A stretch of 6,790 bases of DNA, from contig DAOVTM010000220.1 of assembly GCA_030633145.1 (NCBI GenBank), positions 1 through 6,790 of the forward strand, given 5' to 3'. Source of the stretch: Desulfobulbaceae bacterium (GTDB lineage: Bacteria; Desulfobacterota; Desulfobulbia; Desulfobulbales; Desulfobulbaceae). Positions 1 through 5,579 of this stretch are shown here, in pieces. Position numbers and translations under genes: made by a program. Below the pieces are notes generated by a model that was not told the DNA's origin, searched no databases, and worked only from the letters and a program-made list of their open reading frames with translations. Positions within the stretch are counted from its first letter, which is position 1, and each line of letters begins with the position of its first letter.

Positions 1-133
1 AACCCGCTCGGGTCACCACCTGCCCGTCCACCCTGACTTTTCCCGCCCCAATATAGGTTTCAGCCTTGCGCCGTGAACAGACCCCGGCATTGGCAATAAT
101 CTTTTGTAACCGTACCTCTTTTTCCTGACCCAT
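1..133 (-). CDS. 23S/16S rRNA pseudouridine synthase (RluB/RsuA type), N-terminal fragment
   Basis: Only the first 44 codons are in the window; the gene runs off the left edge. The visible peptide begins MGQEKEVRLQKIIANAGVCS and continues with SRRKAE and GKVRVDGQVV. This is the S4 RNA-binding domain that opens the RsuA/RluB/RluE/RluF family of pseudouridine synthases: RLQK at the start, an SRR-K-AE helix, then a G-x-V-x-V-D/N-G turn. These enzymes isomerise a specific uridine in rRNA, and the S4 domain docks on the RNA. The catalytic domain with its Asp lies outside the window, so the subfamily (RluB is commonest in such contexts) cannot be fixed. The ATG lies 3 nt after the stop of the UbiD-family gene (TGA TTG ATG on the minus strand) with no strong Shine-Dalgarno, which suggests translational coupling. 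An alternative start is the TTG immediately before the ATG. Confidence 0.88.
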   Translation of the reverse strand, partial: MGQEKEVRLQKIIANAGVCSRRKAETYIGAGKVRVDGQVVTRAG

Positions 134-136
134 CAA

Positions 137-1909
137 TCAACGCCATCTGGCTGGAATAATATTGTTATACCTGGAATCAACCAGTTCCCTGGTAGCAGAA
201 TCCACTTCCAACACATCGGTGTACCAGGGCTTCATGCGGCAATCAAAGACGATGGGTGCGCTCAAGCCAACGTGGAAACGGTGTACCCTCTCCTCACAGG
301 AGTGGATATCAGCAGCTGGCTCAAAACGGGTAAAAAAGATCCAGAGGAACTCCTGCAGACTGACGGTTGCCTCTGCTGTGGAATCAACGAGAAGGATCAC
401 CGGCCAATTGCTGACTCCCTGCCAGGCCGCAAGTTCTTTACCTAACTCCTCATTGCCCTGGTATGGTTCTCCCTGGACGACCAGGGTACCGGGCAGGTAC
501 GGTTCCGGTTTGCAGCATCCCGGCGGCAAGGTTCCGGTAAATGCACCGGGCAGTTCCCGCTTCTTTTCCCGGCCAAGTCCCATCATCATGGCCTTGGAAC
601 CCTTATTTACGGACGGACCGGTGTAGTCCAGGGTATCCTGGGAGACATTGGCAAAGACAAAGAGATCCTGACTCCAGTCGATTCGCTCCAGGACATGCTG
701 CCATAGTTTAGGAAAATCAGCCACATCAAAGGAACCGTCTGTTACGATGAGAAACTTGGTCAGAGAGAGCTGTCCTTCTCCCAGGATACGGAGTCCGGCG
801 GCAAATGCCTCTCTGGGATAGCGGTTACTGACTCTGGCTGCGGCCAGGCAGTGAAAACCGGTCTCGCCAAAGGTCTTTAACTGATGCACCCCATTCATGA
901 CCAGGGGAAAGAGGGGGGATAACAGTTCCTGGAGAAAATCCCCGATAAAATAGTCCTCCTGTTTGGGCCGTCCCACCACCGTGGCCGGATAGATGGCATT
1001 ATCACGATGATAGAGGTGGGTGGCCTGGAAAACAGGGTAGTCGTGGGTCAGAGAATCGTAGCCGTAATGGTCGCCGAAGGGGCCTTCCGGTCGGCGGAGT
1101 TTGGGCGGTACAGCCCCTTTGACTGCAAACTCTGCCTCGGCAACCAATCGGTGTCCACCGAGCGGATCTTTGGACATTGCCAGTTTTTTTCCCTGGAGCA
1201 GTGATGCAAGCATCAACTCGGGGATATCCTCGGGCAGGGGGGCAATGGCGGCCAGCATCAGGGCAGGTGGCCCACCGATAAAGAGGGTCATATCCAGGGG
1301 CTGGTTGCGTTGCTCCGCCTCAAAATAATGGTAGCCCCCTCCCTTATGGATCTGCCAGTGGATACCGGTGCTGGTATCGTCATAGCGTTGTATCCGGTAC
1401 ATACCCAGGTTATGGCCTCGTCCATCCGGGTGTTCAGTATAGACCAGGGGTAGGGTGACAAAGGCTCCGCCGTCCGAATGGTAAGATGTGAGCATAGGCA
1501 ACTCGGTGAGCCGGGAGGGCTGTTGCAGGTTTTCCAGGATGGGCGAAGAGCGGATATTTTTAAAACCTATGTGCAGAGATTGCCCGGCTAATGATCTTGC
1601 CTGCCAGAGGGTAGAAAGGGTCGGTGGCATCAGCTCCTCAACCAAGTTGACCAGATTGCGAACAAAATCCAGGGGACGACTGCCAAAGGCCAGTTCCAGG
1701 CGATGGTTGGTGCCAAACAGGTTGGTAACCACCGGAAAGGAGGAACCCTTGACCCTGTTGAAGAGCAGAGCCGGGCCGCTGCGGGCGATTACCCGGCGGT
1801 GGATCTCGGCGATCTCCAGGTAGGGATCAACCTCGGTATCGATGATGAGTAGTTCATCTTCCGCTTTCAGGACATCGAGGTACTGGCGGAGATTTGTTAT
1901 TGGACGCAT
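137..1909 (-). CDS. ubiD: UbiD-family prenylated-FMN decarboxylase (menaquinone/ubiquinone-type)
   Basis: This 590-residue protein has UbiD hallmarks: N-L-G-M-Y-R at about residues 167-172 (Asn and Arg in the metal/prenyl-FMN site), a conserved acidic strand ending at E260, the active-site segment EGPFGDHYGYDS starting at E275, and VVGRPKQED at 311-319. UbiD enzymes are cytosolic, need prenylated FMN made by UbiX, and decarboxylate aromatic or alpha,beta-unsaturated acids. In quinone synthesis they remove the ring carboxylate of the prenylated precursor. Classical UbiD has about 490 residues; the roughly 600-residue form is the type I associate with delta- and epsilonproteobacteria, where it is a candidate for the decarboxylation step of the futalosine menaquinone pathway (MqnL-like). 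That role is inference; other aromatic acids are possible substrates. The ATG is preceded by a G-rich Shine-Dalgarno (AAGGGGGGACT). It lies 30 nt after the START-domain gene and is followed by a coupled pseudouridine synthase. Confidence 0.93.
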   Translation of the reverse strand: MRPITNLRQYLDVLKAEDELLIIDTEVDPYLEIAEIHRRVIARSGPALLFNRVKGSSFPVVTNLFGTNHRLELAFGSRPLDFVRNLVNLVEELMPPTLSTLWQARSLAGQSLHIGFKNIRSSPILENLQQPSRLTELPMLTSYHSDGGAFVTLPLVYTEHPDGRGHNLGMYRIQRYDDTSTGIHWQIHKGGGYHYFEAEQRNQPLDMTLFIGGPPALMLAAIAPLPEDIPELMLASLLQGKKLAMSKDPLGGHRLVAEAEFAVKGAVPPKLRRPEGPFGDHYGYDSLTHDYPVFQATHLYHRDNAIYPATVVGRPKQEDYFIGDFLQELLSPLFPLVMNGVHQLKTFGETGFHCLAAARVSNRYPREAFAAGLRILGEGQLSLTKFLIVTDGSFDVADFPKLWQHVLERIDWSQDLFVFANVSQDTLDYTGPSVNKGSKAMMMGLGREKKRELPGAFTGTLPPGCCKPEPYLPGTLVVQGEPYQGNEELGKELAAWQGVSNWPVILLVDSTAEATVSLQEFLWIFFTRFEPAADIHSCEERVHRFHVGLSAPIVFDCRMKPWYTDVLEVDSATRELVDSRYNNIIPARWR

Positions 1910-1939
1910 AGTCCCCCCTTCTTTGCTGTAGTCATCTCG

Positions 1940-2584
1940 TTATTTCGCCCCTTCAACTCGCTTTTTGGTCTGCAAAAAAACCTCTGGAACACTCTTCTTA
2001 CTCAAAACATCAACAATCCAGCCCGTGCCAAAAGGAACCGAACCGGGATCGGTATAGACATGATACAATACAAGTGACCTTTCCTTTGCTTGCTCCTGAA
2101 TATTCCAATAACCGGAAGTATCCCGGATGGTTTCACTCTCTTTCAATCCAGGCCATTTCAGAAAATTCCAAGTTATCAAGACGGAATGAGGTTCCGGCTC
2201 ACTCATCCTCATCTTTAAGCGGTATTTTTTTATTTTTTTCAATGGCAGGGTCAGGGTATAGTTGAGTACGGCCTCATCCCCTACCTCTTCAACAATCTTA
2301 ATCTTACTGACATTAGGCATAAACTGCGGATACTCACCATAATCACTCAAAACCTGGACAATGTCCTCCTTTGATGCCTTGATAAGACCGACCACTTCAA
2401 ATGTCCGTCCCTCTTTTTTTTCGCTCGCAACCTCACGGACAACAATCTCCCCCTGGTCAACCTTATTCTGCTCAGTTGCGGACAATGATATCTCGGTCAC
2501 AGACGCACAAACACCTTGCCCGATCATAAAAATAGCGTACAGGATAACAGGCAGCACTACTACACGCCAGAAACAAGGAATCAT
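1940..2584 (-). CDS. Exported START/SRPBCC-fold (polyketide cyclase/Coq10-like) lipid-binding protein
   Basis: This is a 214-residue protein. Residues 1-27 form a signal peptide: a hydrophobic core (VVVLPVILYAIFMIG) followed by a V-C-A cleavage site, so the mature protein is probably periplasmic. Residues about 60-205 fit the SRPBCC/START fold: a helix with DYGEYPQFMPNV at 81-92, typical of the Coq10/polyketide-cyclase branch, then alternating beta strands, then a long C-terminal helix after DPGSVPFGTGW. The fold encloses a hydrophobic ligand, often a lipid, quinone or polyketide; the ligand here is unknown. Its ATG overlaps the stop of the CDP-alcohol phosphatidyltransferase gene as ATGA, so the two are translationally coupled. 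The UbiD-family gene follows after 30 nt. A role in handling a lipid or quinone made or modified by its neighbours is inference. The cysteine before the cleavage site does not sit in a proper lipobox, so a lipoprotein is unlikely. Confidence 0.82.
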   Translation of the reverse strand: MIPCFWRVVVLPVILYAIFMIGQGVCASVTEISLSATEQNKVDQGEIVVREVASEKKEGRTFEVVGLIKASKEDIVQVLSDYGEYPQFMPNVSKIKIVEEVGDEAVLNYTLTLPLKKIKKYRLKMRMSEPEPHSVLITWNFLKWPGLKESETIRDTSGYWNIQEQAKERSLVLYHVYTDPGSVPFGTGWIVDVLSKKSVPEVFLQTKKRVEGAK

Positions 2585-3261
2585 TTAGATAGTTCCTCTT
2601 CCTTTACAGCCATATCCAGACACCAGAGCATCTTATGGATCTGCCAGGTGTTCACCACCAGCCCGGCAAGGCAGAGCAAGACCACGGCGGGCAGGAGAAT
2701 ATTGAAGTTATCGGTGCCGCAATAAATAATAAAGGTGTTAATCAGGATAAAGACCACCCGCGTTTCCGTGGGGCCGAACCCGTAATAATAAATCTGAAAT
2801 TCATTGGTTGCCCCGAAGGCGAGAAAGGAGTTGACCATAAACCCTCCCAGAATAACAACCAGGGCGAAATACCAGATTGCGAGTCCCTGCGGTGCGATCA
2901 TATAGCCGACAAAGACCAGGGAGCAGAGAAAGATATAATCGAGAAAATGATCCATGTAAAAGCCCCATTTAATCAAGCCCGTATTCCGCTGCCTGCCGAC
3001 TTCACCATCAAAAAGGTCGGTGATATATTGGAGGATGATCATGAGGGAAACCAGCCAGAGGAGGTTGTGATTCTCTCTTATATAGAAACCGATTATGACA
3101 TTAATCAGGCTCCACAGCAGGGTGGTCATGGTGAGGTGATAGGTCTCTATGGACGCTGGGATTTTTGGCACTGCCCAATGCTTGAACCTGTTTTCAGGCA
3201 TGGTGAGGATGGAGCTGCCGACTTTTTTATCACCGCCAAAAGTAGTCTTATATTTTTTCAT
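2581..3261 (-). CDS. CDP-alcohol phosphatidyltransferase family membrane protein
   Basis: This integral membrane protein has 226 residues from the ATG at 3261. The family swaps CMP of a CDP-activated alcohol or diacylglycerol for another alcohol, making phospholipids. The active-site signature lies at residues 82-108: D82-x2-D85-G86-x2-G89-R90, then G100-x3-D104-x3-D108. All four metal-binding aspartates are present. It departs from the textbook pattern in two ways: Gly replaces the usual Ala before Arg, and nine rather than eight residues separate Arg from the next Gly. Several hydrophobic segments follow (about 43-60, 66-83, 110-122, 129-149, 168-181, 187-204), with GFGPTETR at 161-168, a motif shared with amino-alcohol phosphotransferases. 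I chose the ATG because AAAGGGA lies 9 nt upstream of it; a TTG at 3288 would add nine residues but has a poorly spaced ribosome site. The gene overlaps the START-domain gene by 4 nt. The substrate is unknown. Confidence 0.85.
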   Translation of the reverse strand: MKKYKTTFGGDKKVGSSILTMPENRFKHWAVPKIPASIETYHLTMTTLLWSLINVIIGFYIRENHNLLWLVSLMIILQYITDLFDGEVGRQRNTGLIKWGFYMDHFLDYIFLCSLVFVGYMIAPQGLAIWYFALVVILGGFMVNSFLAFGATNEFQIYYYGFGPTETRVVFILINTFIIYCGTDNFNILLPAVVLLCLAGLVVNTWQIHKMLWCLDMAVKEEELSK

Positions 3262-3694
3262 TCTCCATCGTCCCTTTGCTGCAATCAAGCCTTATCAGCT
3301 CTTTAAAAAAATGTCTGAACAAAGGACATTTTGCTTGCACTTCTACGACATCAATACTGTTTATCAGCTTCGGAGTGTGATCCGCTTTTGAATAGCGAAC
3401 ATACTGATAATCCACGATTCAATTTCCGGAGCAGCAAACCCTGCAATCCGTTTAATTCCTCTACACTCTGGAACAGAATCTACAGCAGCATTTATTCTTG
3501 TGTACATCTTTTCATACTCCCGACAGTCAAGATCATCAAAGAGTACAATCACATCGGGTAATTCTCCATATTGCACCGATTCCCGTAAACGCATCGTTAT
3601 TTCCCTGACAAAAAAATTCCCTGTGGAACCATAACCCGTAATTCTTGCGCCGGGCCTCTGCCTCACCACCGCCAGCCAATAGCCAGACTACCAT
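3248..3694 (-). pseudogene. Remnant of a TOPRIM/DUF4276-like partner gene of the ATPase, broken by frameshifts and probable deletion
   Basis: Three pieces of one ancestral gene can be read in order, each in a different frame. Piece A starts at the ATG at 3694, which overlaps the ATPase stop as ATGGTAG, and reads MVVWLLAGGGEAE: a hydrophobic strand ending in Gly and acidic residues, as at a TOPRIM N-terminus. Piece B (about 3650-3400) reads RITGYGSTGNFFVREI, VIVLFDDLDC (a DxD-like acidic strand) and GFAAPEIESWI. Piece C (about 3403-3248) reads YSKADHTPKLI and then QAKCPLFRHFFKELI, which looks like a family C-terminus. From memory of related proteins, PEIESW and YSK-x2-HTP are normally separated by a longer stretch, so a central deletion is likely. 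The 101-residue open frame from a GTG at 3669 to 3364 covers only piece B and has no convincing ribosome site. The family name is inferred from motifs. The tail runs 14 nt past the start of the phosphatidyltransferase gene. Confidence 0.62.
3305..3332 (-). terminator. Weak terminator-like hairpin with T-run
   Basis: On the minus strand AAAATGTC is followed by a 9-nt loop and its perfect complement GACATTTT, leading into a run of seven T. The stem is AT-rich (two G-C pairs), so termination would be inefficient. It lies inside the decayed partner gene, over codons of the conserved CPLFRHFF segment, so the symmetry may be coincidental. If active, it would partly separate the ATPase module from the phosphatidyltransferase operon. 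Confidence 0.25.
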
Positions 3695-4170
3695 GGCCAA
3701 CCACCCACTTTGGAATCACCTACCCGGTACAAATCACCCAACTGCCAACCTTCTGCAAAACTTTCACGGAACTGATCCATCTTCAGGTTAGAAATAGAAT
3801 ACTGTATCTTGTTCGTATTTCGGCAGAAACAATATACATTTTCTACACAGTCAGAAAAATTATCCAGCAAATCCGGGCTGTGTGTCGAGACGATAACCTG
3901 TGTATGGTGTGATGCCCTCTTAATCCATTCCGCCAGGATAGGCATCCATGCAGGATGAATACCCAATTCCGGTTCATCAATAACAAGTAACGAGGGTAAA
4001 ACCGGGGACAACAAGACAGTTGCCCAACAAAGCATCCGAACTGTGCCGTCCGACAATTCATTCAAATAAAAACACTCCGATAATGAAGAAAAATGGTACT
4101 CAAGGTTTACAGTCATCAAGCCGGTTCTAACCGGCCTCACCCGCCTGGTTTCCGGCAGGATAGACTTCAT
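3688..4170 (-). CDS. AAA/ABC-type ATPase (COG4637-like), C-terminal fragment
   Basis: This is the second half of an ATPase interrupted upstream by an amber codon; both halves share one reading frame. The fragment keeps the ABC signature-like ELSDGT (about residues 38-43 of the fragment), Walker B LLVIDEPELGIHP (61-73) and a switch segment VSTHSPDLLD (94-103). It ends in GWQLGDLYRVGD and GGWPW, a C-terminus I associate with RecF/OLD-like COG4637 ATPases. The Walker A motif is on the other fragment, so this piece alone could not bind ATP normally. The first ATG after the amber, at 4170, has no obvious Shine-Dalgarno, so independent translation is doubtful. The gene's own stop is also TAG and overlaps the probable ATG of the partner gene (ATGGTAG). 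Conserved motifs are intact, so inactivation is recent, or the stop is read through, or it is a sequencing error. Confidence 0.75.
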   Translation of the reverse strand: MKSILPETRRVRPVRTGLMTVNLEYHFSSLSECFYLNELSDGTVRMLCWATVLLSPVLPSLLVIDEPELGIHPAWMPILAEWIKRASHHTQVIVSTHSPDLLDNFSDCVENVYCFCRNTNKIQYSISNLKMDQFRESFAEGWQLGDLYRVGDSKVGGWPW

Positions 4171-4203
4171 TGCTTCATTAAGCCGTTCTTCAAAATCTAT
4201 ACT

Positions 4204-4206
4204 CTA
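4204..4206 (-). other. In-frame amber (TAG) codon interrupting the ATPase gene
   Basis: The codons run ATT CAG TAG AGT ATA GAT, with open frame on both sides for 253 and 171 codons. No base is missing, so this is a point nonsense change (or error) and not a frameshift. CAG to TAG or TGG to TAG would each be a single substitution. It falls in the linker between the N-terminal half and the signature domain. Confidence 0.85.
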
Positions 4207-4965
4207 CTGAATAAGATTTTCTATAACAATTGCCAGGTTTGAGCCTGTTGCCGCAAGGAAAATGTCATCTGAACCAATTTTAGACTCTGATGTCCTAATA
4301 CGTTGCAAATTCATAGCGTTAGCATTATAAAAATACCATTGACGAATATGCTGGATAAAATTTCTTCTTACCTTGTAAACAGGTGTCTTTTGTGGTACGT
4401 TCTTGCTATCTTCCAATAAATCAGGCAGAACCAATAGACCTAATGAGCTGATCGGTACATTTTCCACATGTTCGAAATGAGATTTTTTTTCCACCTCATC
4501 GTTCCATACGGAAACAACACCATCTCCCGGCCTTCTATTATGGAACCTGTAATAGATAAATGGCTCCTCCTGTACATGCTGTGCATATGATAACATTTCT
4601 TCAGATATAGTAACCTTGGATGTATTGTCCTTTACATACAGATTGATATCAAATTTCAGGCCATATCGGGAAGTTTCCACATCATTAAACTCATACGACA
4701 GGAACAATCTTTCCGGTCGGGAAAGTGATTTACATAAGGCCTTAGCTCCACATAGCCCATTGATTGCCTTTTCAAAAGAACTGGTTGTGCGATATTCATC
4801 ATTATCGTGTGAAATACAATTTTTTAAAAATTCCAATGAATTAATCAGATTACTTTTCCCTGAACCATTTGCACCAATAAACACATTCAAATTCTTTAAC
4901 AGAAGACCATGCGGTTCCATGAAAATATTTTTATAATTCCGCAATGATATTTTATTGAGCAACAT
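4204..4965 (-). CDS. AAA/ABC-type ATPase (COG4637-like), N-terminal fragment
   Basis: This is a 253-residue open frame starting at an ATG with a strong Shine-Dalgarno (GGAGGA, 6 nt upstream). It opens with the RecF/SMC-like pattern LLNKISLRNYKNI, then Walker A GANGSGKS at residues 31-38, and LINSLEFLKN. The middle (about 80-230) is the variable region of such ATPases. It ends in FLAATGSNLAIVIENLIQ followed by TAG, just where related ATPases continue through a helical linker to the signature and Walker B motifs. After the amber the same frame continues without a gap (SIDFEERLNEA, then the downstream fragment), giving a 425-codon gene of normal family length. ATPases of this type often work with a small TOPRIM-like protein in DNA repair or phage defence, and a remnant of such a partner follows directly. 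The gene lies 63 nt after ogt; no convincing promoter is visible in the gap. Confidence 0.82.
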   Translation of the reverse strand: MLLNKISLRNYKNIFMEPHGLLLKNLNVFIGANGSGKSNLINSLEFLKNCISHDNDEYRTTSSFEKAINGLCGAKALCKSLSRPERLFLSYEFNDVETSRYGLKFDINLYVKDNTSKVTISEEMLSYAQHVQEEPFIYYRFHNRRPGDGVVSVWNDEVEKKSHFEHVENVPISSLGLLVLPDLLEDSKNVPQKTPVYKVRRNFIQHIRQWYFYNANAMNLQRIRTSESKIGSDDIFLAATGSNLAIVIENLIQ

Positions 4966-5028
4966 TAAATCTCCTCCAATTATTACAAAGACATCAATGT
5001 ACCTAAACTGTAGATTTCCAGCCGCTGA

Positions 5029-5547
5029 TCAAGCTGGAGAAAACAGGTTGTTCTCCAGTTTTAAGAGCCGTTTTTTGACCGACAGCCCGCCGCCATAGCC
5101 GACAAGTTCTCCATTACTACCAATAATACGATGACAGGGAATGATGATTCCGATTGCATTTGCACCATTGGCCCCTGCCACTGCCCGTACCGCTTTGGGA
5201 TTTCCAATCTCCTGTGCCAGTTTTAAATAGGAGGAGGTTGTACCGTAAGGAACACGCATCAATGCCGTCCAGACCCTCTTTTGAAACTCCGTGCCAACCA
5301 TCAGAAGGGGAATATCAAACTCCCTTCTCTCTTCGTTCAAATATTCGTCTAACTGTGCTTTTGTTCTGGTGAGTAGCCCGTCATCCTGTTCAATAAACTC
5401 CGCCTTCAGACCCTTTTTCAGTCGGTTGTCAACTGTCGTCCTCATCTTTCTATACCTGAAGTCGAGCAGACAGAGCTTTTCGTCAAAGGAACCCGCAATC
5501 AGTTCCCCAATTCTTGTTGTATAATACTGGATATTAATTTGCTTCAT
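5029..5547 (-). CDS. ogt: Methylated-DNA--[protein]-cysteine S-methyltransferase
   Basis: This 172-residue protein repairs O6-alkylguanine (and O4-alkylthymine) in DNA by moving the alkyl group onto its own cysteine in a single-turnover reaction. Residues about 1-80 are the variable N-terminal domain. From about 85 the DNA-binding and active-site domain follows: TEFQKRVWTAL, VPYGTTSSY, the helix NPKAVRAVAGAN with the arginine finger (R121), and IIIPCHRII with acceptor C138. GSNGELVGYGGG and KKRLLKLE close the family pattern. All key residues are present and the length is normal for Ogt, so it should be active. There is no Ada-type N-terminal zinc domain. The ATG lies 32 nt after the Fic stop, so the two may be cotranscribed; the ribosome site (GTGGAAA) is weak. 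It could also be named as an AdaB-like protein, but Ogt fits best. Confidence 0.93.
   Translation of the reverse strand: MKQINIQYYTTRIGELIAGSFDEKLCLLDFRYRKMRTTVDNRLKKGLKAEFIEQDDGLLTRTKAQLDEYLNEERREFDIPLLMVGTEFQKRVWTALMRVPYGTTSSYLKLAQEIGNPKAVRAVAGANGANAIGIIIPCHRIIGSNGELVGYGGGLSVKKRLLKLENNLFSPA
5034..5058 (-). repeat. Perfect 8-bp inverted repeat at the 3' end of ogt
   Basis: CTGGAGAA (5034-5041) and TTCTCCAG (5051-5058) are exact complements around a 9-nt loop, within the last ten or so codons of ogt. On the minus strand the stem is followed by CTTGATCAG and not by a T-run, so it is not a standard intrinsic terminator. It could stabilise a 3' end or attenuate transcription into the ATPase gene, or be coincidental. 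Confidence 0.45.
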
Positions 5548-5579
5548 TTTCCACTATGCTGATGCACTGTTGCTCTCTT

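Noticed and set aside
162..626. 154-codon plus-strand open frame opposite the UbiD gene
   Set aside because: It lies wholly antisense to a well-recognised gene, has no ribosome site or recognisable motifs, and reads as low-similarity Ser/Arg/Pro-rich sequence.
1068..1072. Asp at position 280 of the UbiD active-site motif (EGPFGD) where fungal Fdc1 has Glu
   Set aside because: As I recall, bacterial UbiD proteins, including the E. coli enzyme, have EGP-x-GD-H here, so Asp is the normal residue and not a defect.
2635..3306. 223-codon plus-strand open frame opposite the phosphatidyltransferase gene
   Set aside because: It is the antisense shadow of a membrane protein gene; its composition (many Asp, Gly, His, Gln) follows from the complement of hydrophobic codons and no family is recognisable.
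3292..3369. Direct repeat ttatcagct at 3292-3300 and 3361-3369
   Set aside because: Nine bases at 69-bp spacing, with no flanking symmetry or mobile-element gene; probably chance, though it could mark a slippage or deletion scar.
3364..3669. Independent 101-residue small protein from the GTG at 3669
   Set aside because: It has no convincing ribosome site, starts inside the expected partner gene, and ends abruptly after PEIESWI while the expected continuation lies in another frame; it is better read as the core of a broken gene.
3843..4061. 72-codon minus-strand open frame overlapping the ATPase C-terminal half in another frame
   Set aside because: The ATPase frame carries the Walker B and signature motifs over the same bases; the alternative frame has no recognisable features.
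4966..5028. Possible promoter between ogt and the ATPase gene (TTTAGG, 16 nt, TAATAA)
   Set aside because: Both boxes match the sigma-70 consensus poorly and the -10 would fall almost on the ribosome site; not strong enough to call.
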